A stretch of 61,143 bases of DNA from Candidatus Kapaibacterium sp. (GCA_004292595.1 RDXM01000096.1:1-61143); one strand, 5' to 3'. Positions 19,872-29,172 are shown, numbered from the stretch's first letter. Made by a program: numbers and translations. The notes: generated by a model not told the origin, from the letters alone.

Positions 19872-19913
19872 AAAACCCTCAAGCCTACGTTTATGCGGGC
19901 ATTGAGGGTTAAA
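19872..19913. terminator. Probable bidirectional terminator between the PstS-like gene and tatC
   Basis: AACCCTCAAGCC... and ...GGGCATTGAGGGTT form an imperfect hairpin with A-rich sequence before it and TTAAAAA after it. It lies between the 3' end of the PstS-like gene at 19961 and the 5' side of tatC, and would stop the minus-strand transcript. Confidence 0.6.
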
Positions 19914-19960
19914 AACTGGTTGAACCAGAAATACTGCACAAAGCAGATTCCATGCGGCAT

Positions 19961-20413
19961 TTAGTCAATTTGCTTCTTGCCATCCACCGTGATTGCCTTC
20001 GCCGCGCCGACGCTTGCAGGATTCACAAAACCAATCGCGCCGGGCGTTTTAGCAACATATCCAGCTACGTCGTCGTCGCTATCGAAGGTAACGGGCGGCT
20101 TCAAGCCGTCGTTCATCATGCGTTTGAGTAGTGCTGCTTGGCATTCGGTGAATTTTTTTCCAAGTGCGCCGTAAAACTTCTTGCGCGAGTCGGTATCGGA
20201 CTTGTAGGTAACAATCGTAATATTGCTGCCGCTTGCAAATTTGGTCATATCGCCAGTAAAAATGCTTTTGAGGTCGGCACTAGAAAGATTGCTGGTGGCG
20301 TTGGATTTATGTACAATGACTGCGACTTGTGCTTGCAGAGCAACAGGCGCAATAACGAATAAGCACACGAGAACAGCGCGAAATATCGGATTCAGATTCA
20401 GATTCACGTTCAT
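19961..20413 (-). CDS. Small PstS-like periplasmic binding protein
   Basis: 150 residues with a signal peptide (MNVNLNLNPIFRAVLVCLFV... ALQAQ). The mature part resembles the shortened phosphate-binding-protein-like domain: AVIVHKSNATSNLSSADLKSIFTG, DSRKKFYGALGKK and PGAIGFVNPASV, a typical PstS-family C-terminal strand. At about 125 mature residues it is much smaller than a full PstS (~320), so it is probably a single-lobe homologue as found beside outer-membrane porins in Bacteroidota. The ATG at 20413 is chosen for its signal peptide. It lies 40 bases downstream of the barrel gene; the pair looks like a two-gene operon for oxyanion uptake or sensing. Confidence 0.78.
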   Translation of the reverse strand: MNVNLNLNPIFRAVLVCLFVIAPVALQAQVAVIVHKSNATSNLSSADLKSIFTGDMTKFASGSNITIVTYKSDTDSRKKFYGALGKKFTECQAALLKRMMNDGLKPPVTFDSDDDVAGYVAKTPGAIGFVNPASVGAAKAITVDGKKQID

Positions 20414-20453
20414 ATTTGAAACTCCAAGAGGACAAAAAAGTAAAGAGAAAGAA

Positions 20454-21575
20454 TTAGAATGATACAACGCAGCCCAGTGCCGCAGACAGATATGCTGGAT
20501 TTTCCGCACCAGCAGCCAAGTGATAGCTTCCTTGCGCTTTGACAATCACTTTATCAGCCGGGCGGAAATTCAGCCCGCCTGTTGCGCGGAGAGCCGCATT
20601 ATTCTCAAAGCGTGCGCCGCGCTCGTTGGTGCGGTAGAAATCAAATCCTGCAAAAGCAAGCCATTGCTCAGAAAAATTATATCCCAGCGATAGATATGCA
20701 AATTGATTAACCACACCGCTTTGATAGTTTCTGATGTTGAAGCCTGTTTTTCCTGGAATTGCTTCAAAATTTTCAAAGGCTTGAATAAACTCGCCGATAA
20801 GATTCAGATTCCCAAATTCGCCTTTGATGTCGCCAGCGAGCAAGGTGAGGTTTGTTTGCGCAACGGAATCTTTGTTGCCGATAAGGTTTGTTGCGGCAGA
20901 CAGCCCAAGCGTGATGTTATCTGTGCGTAGTGCAATGCGTGTACCGAATGTTTTGGTGGCGCTCAGGTCAAAACCGTTTAAAATGCGGCGGTCGGTATTT
21001 CCCACATAGCCAACGTAATCAAGTTTTAGACCATCTCCTAATCGCACAACACCAGAAGCGGAAAGATTGCCAAATTCCGCTCGCACTTCGCCAATGCCAT
21101 CGGTGGTGGCAGGTTCTTCGTAGGGAAAGGGACGCTCAATAAACCAATACAAATTCGGGCGCGAATGGATGTTATTAAAGCTGGCGAACGGCAGAAGAAT
21201 CTGTCCAAACCGCAGACCAAAAGCGTCAGTCGGTCGCCATTCTATCCAGAGCTGGTGCATAAGCGGCTGCGTGTAATCACTGCTAGAGTTGATGCCTTGT
21301 TGAAAGCGAAAATCGTTTTGAATATACAACTCCGCGAGATATTTCCATTCCGAACCGATATTTCCAGAAACAAAAAGATTAAATTGAGCATTGAATGTAT
21401 TCGACACCGCACCACTGCCGATTGCGGCATCTTTATTTGCCCCAAAAACGCGATAATCTGCCGTTGCAATACCGTAGATATTTATTTTATCGGTTTCTTC
21501 TTGCGCGAGTACTTGCCGCGTTCCCAAGCAGACGAATACCGCAAAAAAGCAAAAGAGGAAAGCATATTTTTTCAT
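20454..21575 (-). CDS. Outer-membrane beta-barrel porin-like protein
   Basis: 373 residues with a cleavable signal (MKKYAFLFCFFAVFVCLG...VLAQ). Alternating-residue amphipathic strands follow, many ending in aromatic residues, and the final residue is Phe (GCVVSF), the hallmark of barrels inserted by the BAM complex. HQLWIEWRPTDAFGLRFGQI resembles the region in OprO/OprP-like and DcaP-like porins where a strand and the conserved G-R-G-Q motif occur. No TonB box or plug is evident, so it is a diffusion channel rather than a TonB receptor. The downstream PstS-like gene suggests phosphate or another oxyanion as solute (inference). Confidence 0.82.
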   Translation of the reverse strand: MKKYAFLFCFFAVFVCLGTRQVLAQEETDKINIYGIATADYRVFGANKDAAIGSGAVSNTFNAQFNLFVSGNIGSEWKYLAELYIQNDFRFQQGINSSSDYTQPLMHQLWIEWRPTDAFGLRFGQILLPFASFNNIHSRPNLYWFIERPFPYEEPATTDGIGEVRAEFGNLSASGVVRLGDGLKLDYVGYVGNTDRRILNGFDLSATKTFGTRIALRTDNITLGLSAATNLIGNKDSVAQTNLTLLAGDIKGEFGNLNLIGEFIQAFENFEAIPGKTGFNIRNYQSGVVNQFAYLSLGYNFSEQWLAFAGFDFYRTNERGARFENNAALRATGGLNFRPADKVIVKAQGSYHLAAGAENPAYLSAALGCVVSF

Positions 21576-21966
21576 ACCAAATAACTCCGTTTGATAAAAG
21601 TAAAAAAGAAATCATTCTCATCTGTACGTTTAGAAAGCGCGATAACCAAGCACATTATACACTGCACACTGCATATGACCAGAAAATTACCAGAAATAAA
21701 CTGCTGTAAGGTTTTTTTAACCGCGAATTGCTGCAAAGATAACATTCTCGCATAATAATTTGCTGCGCAATAAAAAAGAAAGAAGAAAATTATTACAAAA
21801 TAACGGCAAGCTCTTGAATTCTCTGATGTTCAGAGTATTGCGTGAAATGTGGAAAGATATTTTGAGGAGAAGCCGCAACTCCATCCTGTATGTTTGCAGA
21901 TTTCTTCGTAACTTTAGGATTGTGTTGTTGTTCTCTCGTCATCTTCCATTTCAAGCCTCATTTTTT
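21576..21966. other. AT-rich intergenic region upstream of the second propeller kinase
   Basis: Divergent gap between the porin and the kinase. An ATG-less extension of the kinase frame runs back to 21760 and encodes a basic, non-signal-like stretch (LRNKKERRKLLQNNGK), so it is treated as untranslated. ACTGCACACTGCATATG near 21660 repeats a short ACTGCA motif. No RNA gene or terminator was recognised. Confidence 0.4.
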
Positions 21967-24900
21967 ATGAAATGTCGTACTGCATTTTCTCGTGTATTTA
22001 TGTGGAGCAGCGTTGTTCTCTGCGCTTTTGCAGCTATGTTCCCTGTGATATTCTCCGCCATATTTCCCAGTATTTTTCCCAAGCAAACACTCCTTTTTGC
22101 TCAATCAAGCGCAGCACCGCGAAATTTTTTCTTTGAGCGTTTGACGGTGGATAATGGCTTGTCGCAAGGACACGTGATTTGTATGCTCCAAGACAGGCGC
22201 GGCTTCATGTGGTTTGGCACCGAAGACGGTTTAAATCGCTTTGATGGTATCAGCGTGAAGCTCTACAAAAATATGCTTCCGAGTAATTACATCGAAGCAC
22301 TCTACGAAGACCGCGAGGGAACGCTCTGGGTCGGTACAAAAAGCGGCTTGGCGAAATACGACCGCGCCACCGAAAAATTTACGAGTTATCAGTCTTCCAA
22401 TACTGATTCTGCCTCGCTTCCCAAAAATTATGTTACCTCAATTGTGGATGATATTTCCAGCTCATTTTTGTGGGTCGGAACCTACGGCGGTGGTTTGGCG
22501 CGATTGGACAAAGTCACAAAAAAATTTACGACGTTCCGCAAAAATACTTCTCGTGCTGATGCTTTGCCGTCCGATATTATCTGGCGCTTGACGGCGGATA
22601 AATCTGGCGCGATTTGGGTCGGCACCTTCAAAGGTGGTATTGCCCGCCATATGGCGCAAAGCAACACGTTTCTCCGCTTCCAGCCTGATTCTGCTGCCTC
22701 TGGCGAATTATTCGTGCAGTCGCTCTGCACCGACCACAACGGTATGATTTGGGCTGGTACAAATAACGGTCTTTGGCGTTTGGAATACCGTCCCATTACC
22801 CGCACGGGTGATTTTACCCACTACAAAGCTGACCCTGCTGACCCAACGGCACTAAAAAGCCCCATCATCAATGCGGTGCTTTCTGACCGCTCGGGACGCA
22901 TCTGGGCTGGCTCCAACAGTGGATTGCATCTCTTCGACCGCGTTAATGAACAATTTACGCATTACAAACACGACTCCGCCGACCCGAATAGCCTTGTGAA
23001 TGACGAAGTTACCTCATTGTATGAAGACCGCTCTGGTACAATATGGGTTGGTACGATGAATGGTGTGAGTTTCTTCAATCCTCGCGCGACGAAGTTTGTA
23101 ACGTATCGTCCTGAAACGGGACGCACAAACAGTTTATTCGGTAGCGTTGTTTGGTCGTTTGCGGAACTGCCCGACGGACGCCCATGGGTGGGAACAGAAG
23201 AAGGGCTAAACAGGCTAGAAGCAAAGCCCTTGTCGGGCGTTGGAGCATTTAGTGTTTTTCGGAAAAATGATAATTTGCCCAATCAGCTCCAGGACAACCA
23301 TATCACTGCGCTCTGTACCGCACGCGACGGATCGCTGTGGATTGGCACGAATGAGTCTGGCGTACAGCGTTTGCAGCGTCCAGATGTGTACGGTTTGGGC
23401 AGTTTTGAATCGTACCTGAGCGACGACAGCAACCCGAAAAGCCTGAGTTCTAATATCATTAGCAGCATTATCGAAGACAAGCAAGGGCGCATTTGGATTT
23501 CAACATCGGAAGGCGTAAACCGTTTTGATGGCACCGATGCAAGCGGTAGAGCCACCTTTACGCGCATCGGCTCAAATCCTAAAAATCTTGCCACCACCCT
23601 TAGCAATCCTGCCGTTACATCATTGCTTGCCGACGCGCAAGGTTTCGTCTGGGCTGGAACAGAAAACGGCTTGAGTCGCATCAATGTTGCATCGCTGGAG
23701 GTGAAATCGTACCGAGTTCTTGACGAAAGCAGTGATGGTGCAATTTCACAAATCGGTGCGGACAACAACGCCATTCAGTCTCTGCTCGAAACGAAGGACG
23801 GCAGAATTTGGATTGGCACACAAGGCGGTTTGTACACGTTTGATCGTGCAAGCGAAAAATTTACGGGGGTGCTTCTTGGCAAAAAATCTGGTTCGTATGC
23901 AACGCGGCAACAGAGTATTTCCGCCGTGCTGGGCTTGCTGGAAGACAGTGCTGGTAGCATTTGGATAAGCTCAAATCAAGGCTTGTGTCGTTATACGCCT
24001 TTGGATAGCAGTGCGCGATTTTACGACACCCGCGACGGCTTGCAGGGTAAAGAATTTATCACGGGTGCGGCGTTTAAGTCGCGTTCTGGTCTGATGTATT
24101 TTGGCGGTGTGAATGGTTTTAATGTGTTCCACCCCGATAGTTTGCGCCAAACCTCCATTCCGCCGCCAGTGGTGCTGACGGAATTTTCTCGTTACGATGA
24201 GCCAATTCCCCTTGATTCCTCCATTAGCGAGATACACACTATTACGCTGCCACACAACCAAAGTACATTTGATATTAAATTTGCCGCACTGAGTTATAGT
24301 TTTGCAGGGCGAAATCTCTACAAATATTTCTTAGAAGGCTATGATGAAGATTGGCACGAGACGATGAAGAATGATGTTCGCTATACAAATTTACCACCAG
24401 GAGAATATACCTTCCGCGTCAAAGCCTGCAATTACGACGGAGTCTGGAACGAAGAAGGACTGCGTTTGCGTATCGTTATTGATCCTCCATTTTGGCATAC
24501 GTGGTGGTTTCGCTTGGGAGCGTTGATTGCTGCTGCTGGCACTATTTTTGGTGGCGTGCGCTGGCGCGTTAAAGCAGTGCAAGACCAAAACAAGCGTTTG
24601 GCAGAGCAGGTTGAGGAGCGCACCAAACAATGGCGCGAGGCAAATGAAAGTCTCACGGGTGCAAATGAAGAAATTATGCGGCAAAATGAAGTCTTGCAAG
24701 GACAAGCTCGTGAAATTGAGCTTGCGCACACGAGCTTGCAGGAAAAAAGTTTGGCGGTAGAAAAAACGCTGAATGAATTGAAGCAAACCCAGATGCAACT
24801 TGTTCAATCCGAGAAAATGGCATCGCTGGGGCAGCTTACCGCCGGCGTAGCGCATGAAATCAACAATCCCGTGAATTTTATTTCGGGTGCCGTCAAACCG

Positions 24901-25635
24901 CTTGGGCGCAATTTGAACATTCTCAGGCAAACACTTGAGCAGTATGCCGCCATCAAGCCCGAAGAGGTTTCGCCTGCGGTCATCGCTATTGTCCAACAGC
25001 AATTACGCGACATTCACGACTACACCGAAGAAGCACAGTTGGACGTGCGTTTGCAGCAAATTGATGATTTGGTAGGAAATATCGGGGTGGGCGCAGAACG
25101 CATAGCGGAAATCGTTAAAATTTTGCGTAACTTTTCACGTCTGGATGAAGGAGCGTTGAAGCGCGTTTCGCTCCATGAGGGTATTGATGCGTCCTTGCGT
25201 CTGTTGCACAATCAGTATAAGAATCGCTCGCTTTCGATTGTGAAAAATTATGGTGATGTGCCAGAGGTAATGTGCTTTCCAGGACCTATAAATCAAGTGT
25301 TTATGAATATCATCCACAACGCCACACAAGCAATCAAGGACTCTGGCGAAGTGCGCATCACTACGGAGGTGGACAAAACAAATCCGAAAAATATCATTGT
25401 CCGCGTGAGCGATAATGGAGTAGGAATCCCACCCGAAGTACAAAAGCGCATTTTTGAACCCTTCTACACCACAAAAGAAGCTGGAGTCGGCACGGGGCTT
25501 GGTTTGTCCATTTCGGCAGATATTATTGCGAAGCATCAAGGCATAATTCAGGTAAAAAGCGAGCTTGGCTTCGGAACGGAGTTTTCTATCGTCTTACCGA
25601 TTGACGGTCCACATTTCGGGGCAGCCAAAGCGTAG
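21967..25635 (+). CDS. Propeller-type sensor histidine kinase (Reg_prop/Y_Y_Y) 2
   Basis: Same architecture as the kinase at 12505, about 1222 residues from ATG 21967, which opens a plausible signal/anchor (MKCRTAFSRVFMWSSVVLCA... LLFAQS). An in-frame start at 21760 would add 69 residues. Fourteen or so propeller repeats (MWFGTEDGLNRFDG, LWVGTKSGLAKYDR, IWVGTFKGGIARH, IWIGTQGGLYTFDR) cover about residues 55-770. A Y_Y_Y domain (YKYFLEGYDEDWHE...PPGEYTFRVKAC), one membrane helix near 845 and a coiled coil lead to the H-box LTAGVAHEINNPVNF. The ATPase domain has NIIHNATQAI, SDNGVGIP and GTGLGLSISADI. No receiver is fused. A receiver-kinase gene follows 262 bases downstream and could be a partner. 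Confidence 0.92.
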   Translation: MKCRTAFSRVFMWSSVVLCAFAAMFPVIFSAIFPSIFPKQTLLFAQSSAAPRNFFFERLTVDNGLSQGHVICMLQDRRGFMWFGTEDGLNRFDGISVKLYKNMLPSNYIEALYEDREGTLWVGTKSGLAKYDRATEKFTSYQSSNTDSASLPKNYVTSIVDDISSSFLWVGTYGGGLARLDKVTKKFTTFRKNTSRADALPSDIIWRLTADKSGAIWVGTFKGGIARHMAQSNTFLRFQPDSAASGELFVQSLCTDHNGMIWAGTNNGLWRLEYRPITRTGDFTHYKADPADPTALKSPIINAVLSDRSGRIWAGSNSGLHLFDRVNEQFTHYKHDSADPNSLVNDEVTSLYEDRSGTIWVGTMNGVSFFNPRATKFVTYRPETGRTNSLFGSVVWSFAELPDGRPWVGTEEGLNRLEAKPLSGVGAFSVFRKNDNLPNQLQDNHITALCTARDGSLWIGTNESGVQRLQRPDVYGLGSFESYLSDDSNPKSLSSNIISSIIEDKQGRIWISTSEGVNRFDGTDASGRATFTRIGSNPKNLATTLSNPAVTSLLADAQGFVWAGTENGLSRINVASLEVKSYRVLDESSDGAISQIGADNNAIQSLLETKDGRIWIGTQGGLYTFDRASEKFTGVLLGKKSGSYATRQQSISAVLGLLEDSAGSIWISSNQGLCRYTPLDSSARFYDTRDGLQGKEFITGAAFKSRSGLMYFGGVNGFNVFHPDSLRQTSIPPPVVLTEFSRYDEPIPLDSSISEIHTITLPHNQSTFDIKFAALSYSFAGRNLYKYFLEGYDEDWHETMKNDVRYTNLPPGEYTFRVKACNYDGVWNEEGLRLRIVIDPPFWHTWWFRLGALIAAAGTIFGGVRWRVKAVQDQNKRLAEQVEERTKQWREANESLTGANEEIMRQNEVLQGQAREIELAHTSLQEKSLAVEKTLNELKQTQMQLVQSEKMASLGQLTAGVAHEINNPVNFISGAVKPLGRNLNILRQTLEQYAAIKPEEVSPAVIAIVQQQLRDIHDYTEEAQLDVRLQQIDDLVGNIGVGAERIAEIVKILRNFSRLDEGALKRVSLHEGIDASLRLLHNQYKNRSLSIVKNYGDVPEVMCFPGPINQVFMNIIHNATQAIKDSGEVRITTEVDKTNPKNIIVRVSDNGVGIPPEVQKRIFEPFYTTKEAGVGTGLGLSISADIIAKHQGIIQVKSELGFGTEFSIVLPIDGPHFGAAKA

Positions 25636-25707
25636 CTCTCTCCGTGAAGGCTAATCTATACACACATCTTTTGCCTACTTGCTGCAAACGTAGGTTGTAT
25701 GCGGGTG

Positions 25708-25740
25708 AAATGTAGTCCACCTCGAAGGTGGACTACATTT
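25708..25740. repeat. Repeat family B, solo hairpin (copy 4)
   Basis: Only the central hairpin is present: AAATGTAGTCCACCT / AGGTGGACTACATTT, 15 perfect pairs with a 3-base loop. The outer TATACTAAAAA ends of the family are absent. It lies 70 bases after the kinase stop and could act as a transcript-end hairpin, though no T tract follows immediately. Confidence 0.75.
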
Positions 25741-25897
25741 GCGGCAACTACAACACACGTATTGATGCGCCCTTCAGATTTATGTGCAGAGACTAGCCGT
25801 GAAGGCGAGGGCGGGCTTGGCAATCGGCAACATTTCAGACCAGTAATCACAACACCACACATCATTTTCAATTCTCTCAGTAAATTCTCTATCTACC

Positions 25898-27052
25898 ATG
25901 AAAGCAAAGAAGCCTGTTATTCTCTATCTCGACGACGTTGAGGAAAACCTCACGACGTTCAGCATTGCCTTTTTTGATTATTACAAAATCCACAAAGCGC
26001 GGACAACGACCGAAGCAAAGAAAATCCTTGCTGAACAGCCCGTGCAAGTGATTATTTCCGACCAAGTGCTGAAAGAAGCTGGTGAGGACACGCGCGGAAC
26101 GCAGTTCTTTGAATCTATCATTGACGACTATCCATATCCAGTACGGATGCTGCTCACGGGCTATAGCGACATTGCCGATGCGATTGATGCTATCAATAAA
26201 GGGCGCGTGTATCGCTACATCACCAAGCCCTACGAAGAAGATGACGTAAAACTCATCGTGGACGGCGCAGTAAAGCTCTTCAACGCAGAAGAGCAGTACC
26301 GTCAGCTTTTGGCATTGCTCGAAGAGAAGGTAAAAGAGCGCACCGAACGCTTGATGAAGCTGAACGCAGAAAAAAATGAATTTTTAGGAATTGTTGCCCA
26401 CGACCTGAAAAATCCTCTGAGCAGTATTCGCATGATTGGTGAGCTTATCAATAATGAAGCGGGAAATTTTTCCAAAGAAGAAGTTGAGGAATATAGCGGC
26501 GACATCGTTACCGAAGCCGACCGTATGTTTACGCTCATCACAAACTTGCTGGACGTAAACAAGATAGAACGCGGCTTTGCGGTCAATACAGCGAAGTTAG
26601 AAATGACAGGAATTACCCAAGCGATTGCGGAAAATTATCACGACCGCGCAGCACAAAAGAACCTAAACATCAAGTTTGATGCGGCTTCGCCAATATACGC
26701 TCTGGCAGATGAAGTGGCGGCAATGCAGGTGATTGATAATTTAATCTCCAATGCCGTCAAATACTCGCCCAATGGTGAAAATAAAAACATTTTTGTTCGC
26801 GTTGTCGGAGCAGGAAGCACTGTGCGCGTAGAAGTGCAGGACGAAGGACCAGGGCTGTCCCCGACAGACAAAGACAAACTTTTTGGGCATTTTGCTCGCC
26901 TTACCGCGCAGCCGACGGGCGGCGAACATTCCACAGGCTTAGGCTTGTCTATCGTTAAGCGCATGGTAGAGGCAATGAATGGCAAAATTTGGTGCGAGTC
27001 CGAACTCGGCAATGGTGCGACGTTCATTATGGAGCTTCCAGCAGCGCAGTAA
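25898..27052 (+). CDS. Receiver-histidine kinase hybrid (N-terminal REC, HisKA, HATPase)
   Basis: 384 residues, soluble. The receiver domain occupies residues 1-125 with acidic pair D12/D13, phospho-acceptor D55 (IISDQ), T87 and K110 in ITKPYE. A short coiled coil (EEKVKERTERL) leads to the HisKA H-box EFLGIVAHDLKNPLSS with His168. The ATPase domain has DNLISNAVKYS, VQDEGPGLSPTD, FARLTAQPTGGEHSTGLGLS and a final GATFIMELP. This REC-first layout is typical of cytoplasmic phosphorelay intermediates. Lying after a propeller kinase that has no receiver, it could receive phosphate from it (inference). A terminator follows at 27113-27172. Confidence 0.93.
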   Translation: MKAKKPVILYLDDVEENLTTFSIAFFDYYKIHKARTTTEAKKILAEQPVQVIISDQVLKEAGEDTRGTQFFESIIDDYPYPVRMLLTGYSDIADAIDAINKGRVYRYITKPYEEDDVKLIVDGAVKLFNAEEQYRQLLALLEEKVKERTERLMKLNAEKNEFLGIVAHDLKNPLSSIRMIGELINNEAGNFSKEEVEEYSGDIVTEADRMFTLITNLLDVNKIERGFAVNTAKLEMTGITQAIAENYHDRAAQKNLNIKFDAASPIYALADEVAAMQVIDNLISNAVKYSPNGENKNIFVRVVGAGSTVRVEVQDEGPGLSPTDKDKLFGHFARLTAQPTGGEHSTGLGLSIVKRMVEAMNGKIWCESELGNGATFIMELPAAQ

Positions 27053-27112
27053 ATCGCCTACAAGCACGATACATACTGGTTTCTTCGTGAGGCTATCGGT
27101 GTGAGACTATCA

Positions 27113-27172
27113 GCGTGAGACTCTCAATGCCCTGCTCCAAGAAGCAGCGTTGCAGAGTCTCACTTTTTTGTT
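27113..27172 (+). terminator. Intrinsic terminator after the receiver-kinase
   Basis: GTGAGACTCT (27115 region) pairs with AGAGTCTCAC near 27157-27166, enclosing a smaller CTGCT/AGCAG stem-loop, followed by TTTTTTG. Immediately upstream GTGAGACTATCA occurs twice in short tandem form. Confidence 0.75.
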
Positions 27173-27247
27173 TTTTTACCCATTTTCACCCAAAAGCGAG
27201 CAAATACAAGCAAAAGCTCATTCGATAGCTTCACAGCGCAGACGACG

Positions 27248-27353
27248 ATATACTAAAAAAGGTATGTTGCTTTAGATGTAGTCCACCTTTGAGGTGGACT
27301 ACATCTCATTTCCTTCACTTTTTGATATGCAATTTTTACCCATTTTTAGTATA
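27248..27353. repeat. MITE-like repeat family B, copy 2 (inverted)
   Basis: Starts ATATACTAAAAAAGG and ends CCCATTTTTAGTATA, giving matching TATACTAAAAA termini, around GATGTAGTCCACC / GGTGGACTACATC. It is the reverse complement of the copies at 9612 and 28060. Its right end overlaps the 3' end of the small ORF at 27346. Confidence 0.85.
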
Positions 27354-27600
27354 AAATATCTTCACGCGAGACTGTCGCCGAGTGTGCGGCTGCCGAACTA
27401 GCTTCTTCGGCAGCATCAAAAACACGCGAAGCAGCACGCCAATTTGCATAATACGCAAGAAGTTGGCGCGTAAGCCGAAGTGATTGTAACATATTGCCCG
27501 CAAACGAGATATAAAGCGCAGTATCCGTCAAAGAAGTGCGCAAAGAGCCATTTGCTTTGCTCGTGGTAGAACGTGTGGTGGTGGTCATATTCAAACTCAT
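27346..27600 (-). CDS. Small hypothetical protein
   Basis: 84 residues, not recognised. The N-terminus is Thr/Ser-rich (MSLNMTTTTRSTTSKANG), and the middle is a moderately hydrophobic, Leu-rich helix-like stretch (LYISFAGNMLQSLRLTRQLL) followed by an Ala-rich helix. It has an ATG at 27600 and no obvious shadow relationship to another gene. It lies alone between a terminator/MITE and cutA. The last few codons fall inside the end of a family B repeat, so the present stop codon is supplied by the repeat. It may be a real short gene whose end was altered. Confidence 0.45.
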   Translation of the reverse strand: MSLNMTTTTRSTTSKANGSLRTSLTDTALYISFAGNMLQSLRLTRQLLAYYANWRAASRVFDAAEEASSAAAHSATVSREDILY

Positions 27601-27715
27601 TCCGTAAATCGTAAAGTAGCACTAAAAACAAAATAAAATACAAACTATTTCACGAACATCAAAATTCGAGCGCAAAATTTCATTCTCCTACAACCCGCAT
27701 TATTCCTTATTATCT

Positions 27716-28033
27716 ATGGCAGTAGTCTATTTTGTGTATATTACCACATCCTCCAAACAAGAAGCCGAGACGATTGGCAGAACGCTTGTCGAGGAGCGGC
27801 TTGCGGCGTGTGTGAATATTCTTGACGGCATGAAATCAATCCATTGGTGGGAAGGCGAGCTACAAAGCTCTGAGGAAGCTGTCTTGATTGCCAAAACCAA
27901 CAAAGAACGGCTTCCTGCCTTAACCGAACGTACTGCCGAACTCCACAGCTACGATTATCCCTGCATTGTCGCGCTGCCCATCGAACACGGATACGACCCG
28001 TTCTTGGTCTGGATTCACAACTCCGTGCGCTGA
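27716..28033 (+). CDS. cutA: CutA1-type divalent-cation tolerance protein
   Basis: 105 residues, the normal size of CutA1, a trimeric PII-like fold protein linked to copper tolerance and signalling; its true role is unsettled. Family marks: VYFVYITTSSKQEAETIGRT at the N-terminus, RLAACVNIL, and SIHWWEGELQSSEEAVLIAKT, then a C-terminal HSYDYPCIVALPIEHGYDPFLVWI. No metal transporter is adjacent. ATG at 27716. Confidence 0.95.
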   Translation: MAVVYFVYITTSSKQEAETIGRTLVEERLAACVNILDGMKSIHWWEGELQSSEEAVLIAKTNKERLPALTERTAELHSYDYPCIVALPIEHGYDPFLVWIHNSVR

Positions 28034-28059
28034 AGTTCTATTTGACGCTTCAAGCAGTT

Positions 28060-28169
28060 ATAATAAAAACGGGTAAAAATTGCATACCAAAAAGTGAAGG
28101 AAATGAGATGTAGTCCACCTTTGAGGTGGACTACATCTACATCGAAAGCACCAAACCTTTTTTAGTATA
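28060..28169. repeat. MITE-like repeat family B, copy 3
   Basis: TAATAAAAACGGGTAAAAAT at the left, CCTTTTTTAGTATA at the right, with a perfect central hairpin GATGTAGTCCACCT / AGGTGGACTACATC. It nearly fills the gap between cutA and menA. Same orientation as the copy at 9612. Confidence 0.85.
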
Positions 28170-28221
28170 GCAGCTCTTTTCTTTCTCACCATTTCTCTCT
28201 CACTATTCCTCTCCAAAGCCC

Positions 28222-29106
28222 ATGAACGCTTGGATTCTCGCAACTCGCCCCAAAACGCTGCCCGCCGGAGCAACGCCTGTTGTTATCGGCACAGCACTTG
28301 CCGCCTTCGATGGCGCATTCGCGCTTGTTCCTGCGCTCATCGCGCTTGTGTGCGCCTTGCTCATGCAAATTGCGTCGAATCTTATCAATGACCTCTATGA
28401 TTTTCGCAAAGGCGCAGACCCCGCAGAGCGTCTTGGTCCGATTCGTGTTGTTGCGGCGGGATTGCTCACCGAGCAAGCAGTGAAGCGGTCTGCGATTGGC
28501 ATTTGCCTTGTGGCATTTGTGCTGGGACAATATCTTGTCTGGGTAGGCGGCTGGCAAATTCTGGCGATTGGTATTCTTTCACTGTTCATAGCATGGGCAT
28601 ACACGGGTGGTCCGAAGCCTCTTGCCTACATGGGGTTGGGCGAAGTCTGCGCATTCCTCTTTTATGGCGTGGTTGCCGTGCAGGGAACGTACTTTGTGCA
28701 GACGCACCAATTCTCGTGGATTGCGCTTGTGTACTCATTTGTTCCTGGTTTTTGGTCGGCAAATATTCTGCTTATCAATAACATCCGCGATATTTCTACC
28801 GATGCGCGTGTTCAAAAAAACACCCTTGCTGTGAAAATTGGCGACCGCAATGCCCGCATTTTGTACTGCATTTGTACTGCGCTCGCGCTTGTTCTGCCCT
28901 TTCAACTCGCATTTTTGCTCTTTCCCGAAGTGCAAACGCCCGCGTGGCTTTTTCTGCCGCTTCTTGCCGTGCCGCTTGGCGTGATGAGCTGCCGCAGTCT
29001 GTTCCATGCGCACGGTGCGCAGCTCAACGACCTTCAGGCAAGCACAGCGCGAAACTTGATTGTGCATGGGTTCTTGCTGGCTATCGGGCTTGTTTTGGCA
29101 CGATAA
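28222..29106 (+). CDS. menA: 1,4-dihydroxy-2-naphthoate polyprenyltransferase
   Basis: MenA attaches the isoprenoid tail to DHNA, giving demethylmenaquinone. It is a polytopic UbiA-family membrane enzyme; about eight to nine hydrophobic helices are visible. MNAWILATRPKTLPAG at the N-terminus is typical of MenA. The first Asp-rich metal/diphosphate site is NLINDLYDFRKGAD (near residues 53-66) and the second is NNIRDISTDARVQKNTLAV (about 187-205). 294 residues is normal. No other men gene is here. It implies menaquinone as the respiratory quinone. Confidence 0.93.
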   Translation: MNAWILATRPKTLPAGATPVVIGTALAAFDGAFALVPALIALVCALLMQIASNLINDLYDFRKGADPAERLGPIRVVAAGLLTEQAVKRSAIGICLVAFVLGQYLVWVGGWQILAIGILSLFIAWAYTGGPKPLAYMGLGEVCAFLFYGVVAVQGTYFVQTHQFSWIALVYSFVPGFWSANILLINNIRDISTDARVQKNTLAVKIGDRNARILYCICTALALVLPFQLAFLLFPEVQTPAWLFLPLLAVPLGVMSCRSLFHAHGAQLNDLQASTARNLIVHGFLLAIGLVLAR

Positions 29107-29172
29107 CAAGAAAAAAGGAAGCGCGAACATCGTCAATAAGAACATCGCTAAATTCACATAACCACCGAGACC

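Noticed and set aside
21760-21966. N-terminal extension of the second propeller kinase
   Set aside because: The extra 69 residues are basic and do not form a signal; the internal ATG at 21967 gives a plausible export signal, though the choice is not certain.
9612-28169. CRISPR array made of the repeated GATGTAGTCCACC units
   Set aside because: Copies are far apart, present in both orientations and not separated by regular spacers.
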